From contig JAJYGH010000013.1 in assembly GCA_021785175.1 (NCBI GenBank), positions 1 through 64,000 of the forward strand: a stretch of DNA of 64,000 nucleotides. The letters are read 5' to 3'. The position numbers and the translations under genes were made by a program. This DNA is from Chloroflexota bacterium (GTDB lineage: Bacteria > Chloroflexota > Limnocylindria > Limnocylindrales > CSP1-4). Positions 25,561-34,161 of this stretch are shown in pieces (within the stretch, counting starts at the first letter, position 1; the number at the start of each line of letters is the position of its first letter). Below the pieces are notes generated by a model. It was not told the origin of the DNA. It did not search any database and worked only from the letters and a program-made list of their open reading frames with translations.

Positions 25561-26886
25561 GTGACATTCCCGCCGCCCGCTCGCCCAGGCCAGCGGCCCG
25601 ACGACCGCGCGTCTGCCCGCCCCCACGGTGGCGTCGACGAGTCGCTCGACACTCTGCTGCCCGTCCTCGACGAGGTCCGGCTGCGCGGCGCGCGCTCGCG
25701 CAGCGAGGTGATGGCGGTCACGGGCCTCGGGCGCAACGTCGTGTCGGAGCGGGTCACGCAGCTGCTCGAGCGCGGGCTGCTCGTGGAGGGGCCGCTGCGG
25801 CCGAGCACGGGCGGGCGGCCACCGAGGAGCCTGACGTTCAACGAGGACGCCGGGCACCTCCTCGTCGCCGACCTCGGCGCGAGCAGCGTCGACGTCGCCG
25901 TCACGTCGCTCGCGGGGCGCCTCATCCGGCACCGGGCGGCCGTCGCCCGTATCGACGCCGGCCCCGAACTGGTGCTCGAACAGGTCGACGGCCTGTTCGA
26001 CGACATCCTCGCAGCCGGCGGGACGCCGCCGGGACGGCTGTGGGGGATCGGGATCGGCGTGCCGGGGCCGGTCGAGTTCCGGACGGGACGTCCCGTCTCA
26101 CCGCCGATCATGCCGGGCTGGGACGGATACCCGGTCCGCGAGCACTTCAGCGGGCGGCATGACGTGCCGGTCTGGGTCGACAACGACGTGAACATCATGG
26201 CGCTCGGCGAGATGCGCGCGGGCATCGCGGGCGGGCACGCGAACGTCGTCGTGATCAAGATCGGCACCGGGATCGGCGCAGGCATCATCTCGGAGGGCCG
26301 GCTGCACCGCGGCGCGCAGGGCAGCGCGGGCGACGTCGGCCACATCCAGGTGTCCGACGATCCCAGCGTGGTGTGCCGGTGCGGGAACCGCGGCTGTCTC
26401 GAGGCGCTCGCGGGAGGCGCCGCGATCGCGCGGGCCGGCGAAGTCGCGGGCCGCAACGGAAGCAGCAGCCGGCTGGCGGCGCTCGTCGCGGGCGGGCGGG
26501 AGATCACCGCCAAGGACGTCGCGCGCGAGGCGGTGCACGGGGACCCTGTCGCGGTCGACATCCTCCAGTCCGCCGGACGGCACGTTGGGGCGATGCTTGC
26601 GAGCATCGTGAACTTCTTCAACCCCTCGCTGATCGTCCTCGGCGGCGGTGTGTCGAGGAGCGGCGACCAGTTGCTCGCCGCGATCCGCGAGACGGTCTAC
26701 GGGCGTTCGCTCCCGCTCGCCACGCGCGATCTCGTGATCCAGCGCTCGTCGCTCGGGGACCGCGCCGGCGTCATCGGCGCGTCGGCGATGGTCGTCGACC
26801 AGCTCTTCTCCCGTGAGGTGCTCCCGCGGTGGTTCGATCGGGGGACCCCGGCGGGCCTGCGCGAAGCGGTCGAGCCCGCGGCCTGA
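25561..26886 (+). CDS. ROK family transcriptional repressor (NagC/XylR type)
   Basis: A 441-residue regulator. Residues 35-95 are a winged helix (RSEVMAVTGLGRNVVSERV). The ROK sugar-binding domain follows, with DLGASSVDVAV, GIGVPGPV, DNDVN, IGTGIGAGI and zinc cluster CRCGNRGCLEA. The kinase catalytic Asp is present, but the N-terminal loop DLGASS departs from DxGGT, consistent with a sensor rather than a kinase. The start is GTG 25561, because the promoter -10 ends seven bases before it and the in-frame ATG at 25543 lies between -35 and -10. It is divergent from the sugar operon, which it probably represses until the sugar or its phosphate binds. Confidence 0.9.
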   Translation: MTFPPPARPGQRPDDRASARPHGGVDESLDTLLPVLDEVRLRGARSRSEVMAVTGLGRNVVSERVTQLLERGLLVEGPLRPSTGGRPPRSLTFNEDAGHLLVADLGASSVDVAVTSLAGRLIRHRAAVARIDAGPELVLEQVDGLFDDILAAGGTPPGRLWGIGIGVPGPVEFRTGRPVSPPIMPGWDGYPVREHFSGRHDVPVWVDNDVNIMALGEMRAGIAGGHANVVVIKIGTGIGAGIISEGRLHRGAQGSAGDVGHIQVSDDPSVVCRCGNRGCLEALAGGAAIARAGEVAGRNGSSSRLAALVAGGREITAKDVAREAVHGDPVAVDILQSAGRHVGAMLASIVNFFNPSLIVLGGGVSRSGDQLLAAIRETVYGRSLPLATRDLVIQRSSLGDRAGVIGASAMVVDQLFSREVLPRWFDRGTPAGLREAVEPAA

Positions 26887-26927
26887 GACCTGGCGGAGAC
26901 GGGCGGAGACGGGGCCCAGGGCGCGTC

Positions 26928-27608
26928 CTAGACCGGCGCCTGATCCTCGTGTTCGCCGATCAGGAGCCGCCGGACGTCGTCCTGGCAATCCATCCGGCTC
27001 AGCGCAACGAGCTTGTCCCCGGCCTCGATCGTCGTGTCGGGCCGGACCGCCTGGGCCACGTCGCCGCGGATGACCACGAACAGCATGCAGCCCTCGGGAA
27101 GCGGCAGGTCGCGCGCCGCGCGACCGGCGGCCGGCGAGCCGGGCTCGATCTGCGCCTCGACGAGCTCGAGCTCGCCCGTCGACAGCTGGGCGAGGTGCAG
27201 CAGGTCGTGGACCGGGATGTCCTGCTCGATCGCGCCGAGCGCCATCCGCGTGGGGTTGATGACCTCGTCGACGCCGAGCTTCCGGAACAGCGCCTCGTTC
27301 CGGGGGCTGTTCACGCGGGCGATCGTGCGCGGCACGTCGAAGTGGTGCTTGGCCATCTGGCACACGACCAGGTTGTCCTCGTCGTCGCCCGTGACCGCGG
27401 CCACGATCGATGCACGGTTTGCGCCCGCCTCGGCAAGGTGCTTGCCCTCGCAGCCGTCGCGGTTCAGCACGACGCTGCCGATCTCGTGCGCAATCTCCGC
27501 CGCGCGCCGCGGGTCCTTCTCGAGCAGCACGACCTCGTGGCCCGAGGCGAGCAGCTCGCGCGTCAGGTAGTACCCGACCTTGCCACCGCCGACGACGACG
27601 ATGAACAT
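26928..27608 (-). CDS. trkA: TrkA-type potassium channel/transporter gating protein (RCK_N + RCK_C)
   Basis: A 226-residue cytosolic RCK protein. The N-terminal Rossmann domain has VVVGGGKVGYYLTREL (nucleotide loop) with acidic Glu30 for NAD or ADP ribose. VTGDDEDNLVVCQMAK follows in the middle. A C-terminal RCK_C domain (about 140-220) ends the protein. It regulates potassium transport by binding nucleotides. Its ATG shares a base with the stop of the second RCK gene, so the pair is co-translated. No TrkH/KtrB pore is adjacent; the nearest transporter is the KimA-like protein. Confidence 0.88.
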   Translation of the reverse strand: MFIVVVGGGKVGYYLTRELLASGHEVVLLEKDPRRAAEIAHEIGSVVLNRDGCEGKHLAEAGANRASIVAAVTGDDEDNLVVCQMAKHHFDVPRTIARVNSPRNEALFRKLGVDEVINPTRMALGAIEQDIPVHDLLHLAQLSTGELELVEAQIEPGSPAAGRAARDLPLPEGCMLFVVIRGDVAQAVRPDTTIEAGDKLVALSRMDCQDDVRRLLIGEHEDQAPV

Positions 27609-28057
27609 CAGCGTGCCTCCACCGGCTCGGCCGTCAGAACCCCGGCATCCGGGTCGCCCGGCAGGCCCAGCGCGCGCGAGAGCACGTCGACCATCATCGA
27701 CGTGCGGCACACCACGGCGAGGCCCATCGTGCGGTAGGCGGCCGCCCGGACCGGGTCGTTGATCTTCGCGACGACGTGCGGAATGCGCAGCGTGTCGCGG
27801 GCGACCTGCGCCGCGAGCGCGTTGCGGTTGTCGCCCTCGGTGAGCGCGAAGAACCAGTCGGCCGTTTCCGCCCCCGCCCGATGCAGCACGTCCTCGTCCG
27901 TCCCGTCGCCGCGGACCGCCTGCCCGCGGAAATCCCCGTTGAGACGGTTGAATGCCCGGGACGTGACGTCGATGATCGTGACGTCGTGTCCGGCCCGGGA
28001 CAGTGCGTCGGCGAGGCCCGCCCCGACTCGACCGCACCCCACGATGATCGCGCGCAC
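27608..28057 (-). CDS. Short RCK_N (TrkA-N) protein
   Basis: A 149-residue protein consisting of a single RCK N-terminal Rossmann domain: IIVGCGRVGAGLADAL at the start, IIDV at the acidic position, FFALTEGDNRNALAAQVA in the middle. The C-terminal ligand domain is missing, so it probably works as a heteromer with the full-length RCK protein encoded directly after it. GTG at 28057 has GGAG seven bases upstream. The tail ends in Pro/Glu/Ala residues. Confidence 0.85.
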   Translation of the reverse strand: MRAIIVGCGRVGAGLADALSRAGHDVTIIDVTSRAFNRLNGDFRGQAVRGDGTDEDVLHRAGAETADWFFALTEGDNRNALAAQVARDTLRIPHVVAKINDPVRAAAYRTMGLAVVCRTSMMVDVLSRALGLPGDPDAGVLTAEPVEAR

Positions 28058-28068
28058 CGATCGCTCCT

Positions 28069-28563
28069 TCAGTCGCGGCCGACGGCATGCCGCTCGCCGC
28101 CGCCTGCAGTGTCCCCGGGAATGGCGCTCCGCACGACGAGCACGGCCATCGGCGCGTTCTGCAGCACGTACGGGACCACGCTGCCCATCGCGAACTCGCC
28201 GCCGAACTTCGTCCGGTACGGCAGCCCCGTGACGACCAGGTCGGCGCCGATCGCCGCCGCCTCGTCCACGATCGCCGCACCCACGTCGCGCGCCTGGAGC
28301 AGGGTCGTCTTGAGCGACACTCCCGTCCGCTCGGCCTGCGCCTCGGCGCGATCGAGCACCTCGGATGCGCGCTGCTGACTCCCCGGGACGACGTCGCCCA
28401 GGTCGTGGGTCCAGTCGACCTCGATCACGTGGACTGCGACGACTTCGGTCTTGGCGCGTCCCGCAAACTTCGCCGCGGCCCCGACCACGAGCGCGTCCGT
28501 GGGCCCCCCGTTCAGCGCGAGCACGACGCGCGCGAAATGCCCCTGTCCGCTGCTCTCTCCCAT
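28069..28563 (-). CDS. Universal stress protein (UspA family)
   Basis: A 164-residue UspA-fold protein. VVLALNGGPTDALVV opens the fold. The ATP-binding signature near the C-terminus is approximate: LVVTGLPYRTKFGGEFAMGSV in place of GxxGxxxxxxxxxGS, with the last GS kept as MGSV. AVLVVR forms the last strand. It sits between the KimA-like transporter and the RCK proteins, and USP domains often regulate cation transporters. So a role in potassium or c-di-AMP sensing is a fair inference. Confidence 0.85.
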   Translation of the reverse strand: MGESSGQGHFARVVLALNGGPTDALVVGAAAKFAGRAKTEVVAVHVIEVDWTHDLGDVVPGSQQRASEVLDRAEAQAERTGVSLKTTLLQARDVGAAIVDEAAAIGADLVVTGLPYRTKFGGEFAMGSVVPYVLQNAPMAVLVVRSAIPGDTAGGGERHAVGRD

Positions 28564-28688
28564 CGGGGCACAGCGTATCACCGCCGATCGGGCCCGAGCG
28601 GCGCCGCGTGGCCGCGTGCCCGAGCACCGGAGCCCGCACACCATGCCGCCCGGGACCGCTCGCGGCGACGGCGCGCGGGGCGCCGCCG

Positions 28689-30713
28689 TCAGTGCGTCAG
28701 CGCGTGTTCCTTCCGGTACGGCACGAGCGCGACCACCGTGTTCGGCCGGCCGATCAGGACCTGGCGGAGGCGGGCCGCCGTGCGATTGTGCAGGACGCGC
28801 TCCCACCAGTGGCGGACGACGAACTCCGGCACGACGACGATCGTGATCGCGTCCGGGTCGGGTTCCATGACGTCGAGGTACGTGACGAGCGGGCCGATCA
28901 GCTGGCGGTACGGCGATTCGACGATGACGAGCGGGATGCCGGGCAGCTGTCGGGAGAACCGCTCCCGAAGCCGCTCGCCTTCCTCGATGTCGTCCGTCAC
29001 GTAGATGGCGCGAACGTCGGGCGAGAGCGTCCGACCGAAGGCGATCGCCCGGACGACGGCCCGGGTCATCCCGGGCACGGGCACGACGACACGCTGACGC
29101 CGATGCGGTTGTCCGAACACCAGGTCGTCGCGGACCTTCAGTTCCTCGGCCTCGCGGGCGTACTCGCGATGGATGAACAGCATCGTCGCGACGATGATGG
29201 GCACGAGCACGACGACCATCCACGCGCCGGCCGTGAACTTCACGCTCGCGACGACGACGGCGACGACGCCGGTGAGGACCGCGCCGATGCCGTTCGTGAC
29301 CAGCCGTGTCGGCCACCCGCGTCCCCTGGCGTTCCACCAGTGCCGGACCATGCCGGTCTGCGAGATCGTGAAGCTCACGAACACGCCCACCGAGTACAGC
29401 GGGATCAGCGCGGCGGTGTCGGCGTCGAAGGCGACGAGCAGGACGCAGGCCATCACCGCGAGCACGACGATCCCGGTCGAGAACGCAAGCCGGTCGCCGC
29501 GGAACGCGAACGCCCGCGGGAAATAGTCGTCCTGGGCGAGGATCGCGGCGAGCCGCGGGAACGCGTTGAAGCTCGTGTTCGAGGCAAGGATCAGGATCAG
29601 GGCCGCGGAGGCCTGGAACACGTAGAACATCGGTCCTGTGCCGACGGACGCGCGCGCGACCAGGGCCGGGACGGACTCCGTCCCGCCCGGGAGGATCCCG
29701 TACGACACGGCCACGGCGGTCACGCCGACGAAGATGATCGCGAGCAGGGCCGCCATCATGAGCAGCGTGCGGGCGGCGTTCCGGGGTTCCGGCGGCTGGA
29801 AGGCCGGGACGCCGTTGGCGATCGCCTCGGTGCCGGTCAGCGCCACCGAACCACCCGCGAACGCCCGGAGCACGAGCAGGATCGTCAGCGCCTCGAAACC
29901 GCCGGACGGGGTCGGCACGTTGGCGGCGTGGTAGCCGGTGGCCGCGACGTCGTGGAACACGAACGCCTTGAGCAGTCCCGACGCGACGACGAACAGGGCG
30001 GAGCCGATGTAGATGTACGTGGGCAGGGCGAAGATGTTGCCCGACTCGCGCAGCCCGCGCATGTTCCCGAGCAGGATCAGGGCGACGGCGAGCACCGAGA
30101 CCTCGACGCGGAGCGGATAGAGCGGCGGGAACGCGGAGTAGATCTGCTCGATCGCGGACGAGGTCGACACCGCGACGGTCATCACGTAGTCGATGAGCAG
30201 CGCCGCCGCTGCGATCAGCGCGAAGATCTTGGGCAGGTTCGCGCTGCCGACCGCGTACGCCCCGCCGCCTGAGGGGTAGGCGTAGCCGATCTGGCGGTAG
30301 CTGATGGCGACCACGGCGAGCAGCGCCGAGATCGCGATCGCGATCGGCAGCGTCAGCGACAGCGCCGCGGCGCCCGCCAGCACCAGGATGTTGAGGATCT
30401 CCTCTGAGGCGTACGCGCTCGACGAGATCGCGTCCGAGCTCATGATCGCGAGCGCCTTCTTCTTCGAGAGGCGTTCCTCGGACTCCTGCTCGGTCGCCAG
30501 CGGTGCGCCGATGAGGACCCGGCGGACGCGCCCGTACGCGCGCCCGACCTGCGTGGTCGGTGCGCTCGCCTTGGGCTTCGCGCGGATGATGCCGGGGCCG
30601 GCGTAGCGGAAGTACTCCGCCTGCGGCCGGGCCACGCGCACCCGCTGATCGCCCAGCTTTCGCCCGCGCAGCGGCGCGGCGCGCTTCGGCTCGGTCTGGT
30701 GCTGCTCGTCCAG
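28689..30713 (-). CDS. kimA: KimA-like high-affinity potassium importer (APC superfamily)
   Basis: A roughly 674-residue protein with a cytoplasmic N-terminus, about 12 membrane segments and a C-terminal soluble domain (about 525-674). It resembles Bacillus KimA (formerly YdaO) along its length. LSKKKALAIMSSDAISSSAY, SYRQIGYAYPSGGGAY, the FRGDRLAFS loop and SPYRQLIGPL..RVLHNRTA in the C-terminal half match that family better than amino-acid permeases. KimA is a proton-coupled potassium importer, controlled in Firmicutes by c-di-AMP. No ATG or GTG suits the ribosome site: AGGAGG (30723-30728) precedes an in-frame CTG at 30713 by 10 bases, which I take as start. The next GTG choices would remove about 25 residues. 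Confidence 0.82.
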   Translation of the reverse strand: MDEQHQTEPKRAAPLRGRKLGDQRVRVARPQAEYFRYAGPGIIRAKPKASAPTTQVGRAYGRVRRVLIGAPLATEQESEERLSKKKALAIMSSDAISSSAYASEEILNILVLAGAAALSLTLPIAIAISALLAVVAISYRQIGYAYPSGGGAYAVGSANLPKIFALIAAAALLIDYVMTVAVSTSSAIEQIYSAFPPLYPLRVEVSVLAVALILLGNMRGLRESGNIFALPTYIYIGSALFVVASGLLKAFVFHDVAATGYHAANVPTPSGGFEALTILLVLRAFAGGSVALTGTEAIANGVPAFQPPEPRNAARTLLMMAALLAIIFVGVTAVAVSYGILPGGTESVPALVARASVGTGPMFYVFQASAALILILASNTSFNAFPRLAAILAQDDYFPRAFAFRGDRLAFSTGIVVLAVMACVLLVAFDADTAALIPLYSVGVFVSFTISQTGMVRHWWNARGRGWPTRLVTNGIGAVLTGVVAVVVASVKFTAGAWMVVVLVPIIVATMLFIHREYAREAEELKVRDDLVFGQPHRRQRVVVPVPGMTRAVVRAIAFGRTLSPDVRAIYVTDDIEEGERLRERFSRQLPGIPLVIVESPYRQLIGPLVTYLDVMEPDPDAITIVVVPEFVVRHWWERVLHNRTAARLRQVLIGRPNTVVALVPYRKEHALTH

Positions 30714-30727
30714 GGTGGGGTTTCCTC

Positions 30728-31450
30728 CTAGAAGCCCTGCTCGAGCCGGTCGATGAGCCGCTGCGGGAGGCCCGCGGCGCGCATGGCCTGCTGCGTCACG
30801 CTGATCTGGTACGGCACGCGCCGCCACGTGACGGTCCGGGCGTCCGTGTCGAGCAGTGCCGCGGCCGCCCGCGGGTCGCCGTCCCGGGGCTGTCCGACGC
30901 CCCCCGGGTTCAGGATCGCGCGACGACCGTCGAGTTCGAGGACCGTCCCGTCCCGCGGCACGATCGCCTCGATCCGCCCGTCGGTCTCGCGGAACGCGAC
31001 CGGCACGTGCGTGTGCCCGACGAGGCAGTACGGGCTCGTGAACGCGTCGACGTTGGCGCGCGCGAGCGAGGTCGAGAAGAGGTACTCCCACAGCGGATCG
31101 CGCGGCGAACCGTGCGCGAACGTGAAGTCCCCCTCGACGCGGGACCTCGGGTTGGACGCCAGCCACTCGACCGCGGCCGGCGTGAGCTGCCCCGTCGTCC
31201 ACTCCACGGCCGTGCGGGCGGCGTCATTGAACCACTCCGTCGAGATCTCTCCGAGGGCCGCGGCGTCGTGGTTCCCGCGCACGCCCACCGCACCGGCCGA
31301 CTGGAGCCGGCGGATGACGGCGACCGGCTCGGGCCCGTAGCCGACGACGTCGCCGAGCTGCCAGACGGCGTCGAACGGCTCGAGAGCCGACAGGACGGCA
31401 TCGAGCGCGGCCAGGTTCCCGTGGACGTCGGAGATCAGCGCAATGCGCAC
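30728..31450 (-). CDS. Metallophosphoesterase (calcineurin-like, YfcE/MJ0936 type)
   Basis: A 240-residue phosphoesterase. The dimetal motifs are ISDVHGN (6-12), LGDVVGYGP (32-40), GNHDA, FAHGSP and GHTHVP, the full set for phosphodiesterase activity. The substrate is unknown; relatives hydrolyse small phosphodiesters. Its TAG stop is part of the Shine-Dalgarno of the kimA-like gene, and it begins four bases after rsmG. It therefore belongs to a single leftward transcription unit. Confidence 0.9.
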   Translation of the reverse strand: MRIALISDVHGNLAALDAVLSALEPFDAVWQLGDVVGYGPEPVAVIRRLQSAGAVGVRGNHDAAALGEISTEWFNDAARTAVEWTTGQLTPAAVEWLASNPRSRVEGDFTFAHGSPRDPLWEYLFSTSLARANVDAFTSPYCLVGHTHVPVAFRETDGRIEAIVPRDGTVLELDGRRAILNPGGVGQPRDGDPRAAAALLDTDARTVTWRRVPYQISVTQQAMRAAGLPQRLIDRLEQGF

Positions 31451-31454
31451 CCGG

Positions 31455-32270
31455 TCAGGGTAGCAAACGGCGCCGCCGCGGAGGCCGGCGCGGCCAGCGT
31501 TCGGGCGTTGGTCGCCGCTTCGTCACCACGACGAGTCGGTGGTCGGCCAGCCCCTCCAGCGTCACTGCCTGGATCTCCGGTTCCGGGTCCGCGCCCATCT
31601 CATCGAGGAGTGGACGTGCGGCGTCGAGTTCGGCGGTGAAGGCGCCGTCGCCCGCGTCGCGCTTCCAGGCGACGAAGCACCCCCCGGGCCGGACGAGCGG
31701 CAGCGCGAGCTCGAGCAGCCACGGCAGCCCGGAGACGGCGCGGGCGGTGACGATGTCCCATCGGTCCCGCTGCCCCGCCCGTCGGGCCAGCTCCTCGCCG
31801 CGCGCCGTCACCACGTGCATGCGGACCGGCTCCTCGTCGCGCTGGCGGAACGCGGCGGTCGTCGCGGCGGCGGCCACGTCGAGGAAGGCCGTCTTCCGCG
31901 CGACCGAGTCGACGAGGGTTGCCGTCGAGGCGGGGATCGCGACCGAGACGGGGATCCCGGGGAACCCCGCCCCGCTCCCGAGGTCGAGCACGCCGGTGGG
32001 CCGGCGGCGCCGCGAAGCGAGCCGGTCGAGCAGGAGTGGAACCGCGGCGAGGCTGTCGGCGACGTGCTCGCGGGCGATCGCGGCCGGCTCGCGGATGGCC
32101 GTCAGGTTCACGTGCGGGCTCCACGCGAGCAGCAGCCGGGCGTGCGCGTCGATCGCGGCGCGCATGCCGGGAGTCAGGTCGAGGTCGAGGGTCGCGAGCG
32201 CGCGATCGAGGACGGCATCGAACTCCGCTCCGGGTGCCGGGAGCGTCGACGCGTCGCGCGGGAGCGGCAC
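31455..32270 (-). CDS. rsmG: 16S rRNA (guanine-527 N7) methyltransferase RsmG
   Basis: A SAM-dependent methyltransferase that modifies G527 of 16S rRNA. The fold begins HARLLLAWSPHVNLTAIREP. The SAM loop is VLDLGSGAGFPGIP, followed by LVDSVARKTAFLD and TARAVSGLPWLLELA, all diagnostic. The C-terminus ends with an Arg/Pro-rich extension not usual for RsmG. The start is uncertain: the frame stays open for 590 bases upstream with repetitive composition. GTG at 32270 gives 271 residues with about 25 before the conserved core, nearest to the family's 210-240. Loss of this enzyme gives low-level streptomycin resistance in many bacteria. Confidence 0.88.
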   Translation of the reverse strand: MPLPRDASTLPAPGAEFDAVLDRALATLDLDLTPGMRAAIDAHARLLLAWSPHVNLTAIREPAAIAREHVADSLAAVPLLLDRLASRRRRPTGVLDLGSGAGFPGIPVSVAIPASTATLVDSVARKTAFLDVAAAATTAAFRQRDEEPVRMHVVTARGEELARRAGQRDRWDIVTARAVSGLPWLLELALPLVRPGGCFVAWKRDAGDGAFTAELDAARPLLDEMGADPEPEIQAVTLEGLADHRLVVVTKRRPTPERWPRRPPRRRRLLP

Positions 32271-32873
32271 GCGGACGGACTGGCCGGGCCCGGCGGGTGG
32301 GGTCGGCTCCCCCGGTGGAAACGGGGCCAGCCCCGGCCCATGGTGGTCGCTGTCCGAGTCCACAGGCGGGAGGGCTCCCGCCGTCGCGAGGCCGTCCGTC
32401 GCGGGCGGCAAGCTCGCAGCCGCGAGCCCGCCGTCCGCAGGCGACCGGTCGTGGGCGGCGCGGAGCGGCCGGCTCGCGGGGCACCGCGAAGCCGGAAGGG
32501 AGCGCGCGATGTCCGGCTGCGGCCCTCTCCGTGGCTCGCTTCGGACTCCAGTCGGCTCGACCTTCCGGCGTCGCGAATTCGAGGGCACCTTCCGCCTTTC
32601 AGTCTTCCGCCGCCAGTCAGGACCTCCGGCCGGTTTCCCGGCCCCCTCGCGGGCGGCGTTACCGTACTCGGCCTGCGGTGCACGGGGAATCTCGCGCCGG
32701 ACGGCCGGCGATATCAAGCGGCTTATCCACCAATCGGCGTACGCCCCGGGGCGGAGTGTGGAAAACCGCTGGGACGCGCGAGAACGAGGCCTGCGCGAGG
32801 GCCGTGCCCATGGCCGCGCCGGTACTCCCTGCCCGTGCTCGTACGAGCGTGGCGAGCGCACCGCGGCCGCCGC
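32271..32873. other. 603-base gap with DnaA-box-like sites
   Basis: No convincing gene. The open frame continuous with rsmG has Pro/Ala/Arg-rich shadow composition. The part from about 32540 to 32800 is less GC-rich than the rest and contains GATATC and two DnaA-box-like sequences, listed separately. Leftward rsmG transcription and expression of the histidine kinase operon end and begin on either side. Confidence 0.5.
32723..32765. promoter_or_regulatory. Pair of DnaA-box-like sequences
   Basis: TTATCCACC at 32723-32731 matches 8 of 9 of the box TTATCCACA. TGTGGAAAA at 32757-32765 is TTTTCCACA on the minus strand and fits TTWTNCACA exactly. They face each other 25 bases apart. rsmG is a common origin neighbour, but dnaA, dnaN and parAB are not in view. 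Confidence 0.4.
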
Positions 32874-34154
32874 CTACGAGGGCCCGGCTCCGGCTTCCTC
32901 CGGGCGGAGCGCGCGTTCGAGCGCCGCCAGCACCGTCGCGCGGTCGGTCGCCTCGGTGGCGGGAAGAGCCACCACGAACAGCGAGCCGGGTCCCGGCGTA
33001 GACGAGATGCCGACGTCCCCGCCCATGCGGCGCGCCAGGTCGCGCGCGATCGGCAGCCCCAGCCCCGTCCCAGCCACGCGCTCGGCCCCGGCCGCCCGGT
33101 GGAACGGCTCGAAGATCCGCTCGCGCTCCTCCGGCGCGACCCCGGGTCCGTCGTCGCGGATCGCGTAGAGGGCGACTCCGCCGTCGAACCGCAGCGAGAT
33201 CGCGATCCGTCCGCCCACGTGCGAGAACTTCACGGCGTTGGCGAGCAGGTTGACGAGCACCTGCTGCACGCGGCGCCGGTCCGCATAGACGGTCCGCAGC
33301 CGGCCGCCGAGCGCGGGCTGGAGGACGATCCCGCGCTGGAGCGCGAGCGGCGCGACATCGTGCATCGCGGTCTGCGCCGCCTCCGCCGCCGAGAAGCGCG
33401 CCAGCTCGAGATGCAGCTGACCGGCCCCGAGCCGGCTGAGCTCGAGCAGGTCGGCGACGAGCGTCGACATGCCCGCCACGAGATCCCTCGACCGGGACAG
33501 GAACTGCCCGTCGGAGTCCGCGGTGAGCAGGTCGAGGTAGCCGGTCAGGGCCGCGAGCGGTGTCCGGAGCTCGTGGGCGACGACACTCACGAACGTGCGC
33601 TGCTCCTCGTCGGCACGCCGGAGCATCGCCAGCTCGCGCTCCGTCCCGATTTCCCGAACCAGGCGCCCGCCCAGCCCGGCCGCAGCGCGGGACACGGACA
33701 CGGGGAAGCGTCGTTCGAGGTCTCCGGCGGCGCGCAGCGTCCGAAACCGCAGCCCGATCATCGCTCGTCCGGGACCTTCGACGGTGCGTGTGCGGCCGTC
33801 CTCGTCTCCGGCCTCGATGGCGGCCACCTCGCCAGCCTGCCCGAGATCCTCGCCGTCCGCGCTCCCCAGCACCAGGAACGACGTGCGCGATCCGTCGTCG
33901 CCCCGCCGGCCACGGGTCTTCGCGTCGAGCCAGCCGCCGGTGATCGCGGCGTCATCGCCGTCCACCTGGCGCCACGCCACGGTGCGCCGCTCCCCGTCGT
34001 CGACGAACACCACCGCGCACGCGGCGCCGGCGGTGCGTGCGATCAGCCGCAGGAGACGGTCCAGGCGGACCGACGGGCGAGCGTCCGAAACGCCGATCTC
34101 GAGGAGCCGCGAGAGGACGTCCCGGTGGCCGCGCGCCCTGCCCTCGTCCGCCAT
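32874..34154 (-). CDS. Sensor histidine kinase (soluble, GAF-like N-terminus)
   Basis: A 426-residue kinase with no membrane segment. Residues 10-160 look like a GAF-type sensor domain with two loop insertions. The HisKA dimerisation domain has H194 in VVAHELRTPL. The ATPase domain has N-box NLLANAVKFS, DDGPG and GTGLGLPIA. It should phosphorylate a response regulator, but none is adjacent; the nearest regulator-like gene, at 56.9 kb, lacks the acceptor Asp. It follows the CsoR-like gene by seven bases and is presumably induced with it. Confidence 0.9.
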   Translation of the reverse strand: MADEGRARGHRDVLSRLLEIGVSDARPSVRLDRLLRLIARTAGAACAVVFVDDGERRTVAWRQVDGDDAAITGGWLDAKTRGRRGDDGSRTSFLVLGSADGEDLGQAGEVAAIEAGDEDGRTRTVEGPGRAMIGLRFRTLRAAGDLERRFPVSVSRAAAGLGGRLVREIGTERELAMLRRADEEQRTFVSVVAHELRTPLAALTGYLDLLTADSDGQFLSRSRDLVAGMSTLVADLLELSRLGAGQLHLELARFSAAEAAQTAMHDVAPLALQRGIVLQPALGGRLRTVYADRRRVQQVLVNLLANAVKFSHVGGRIAISLRFDGGVALYAIRDDGPGVAPEERERIFEPFHRAAGAERVAGTGLGLPIARDLARRMGGDVGISSTPGPGSLFVVALPATEATDRATVLAALERALRPEEAGAGPS

Positions 34155-34161
34155 TCGCTCC

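Noticed and set aside
28660-31450. c-di-AMP (ydaO-type) riboswitch upstream of the KimA-like gene
   Set aside because: The gene follows the phosphoesterase without a gap, and the phosphoesterase follows rsmG by four bases, leaving no leader for a riboswitch.
32271-32861. A 200-residue N-terminal extension of RsmG
   Set aside because: Composition is Pro/Arg/Ala shadow-like, the family does not have such a domain, and a GTG at 32270 gives a sensible length.
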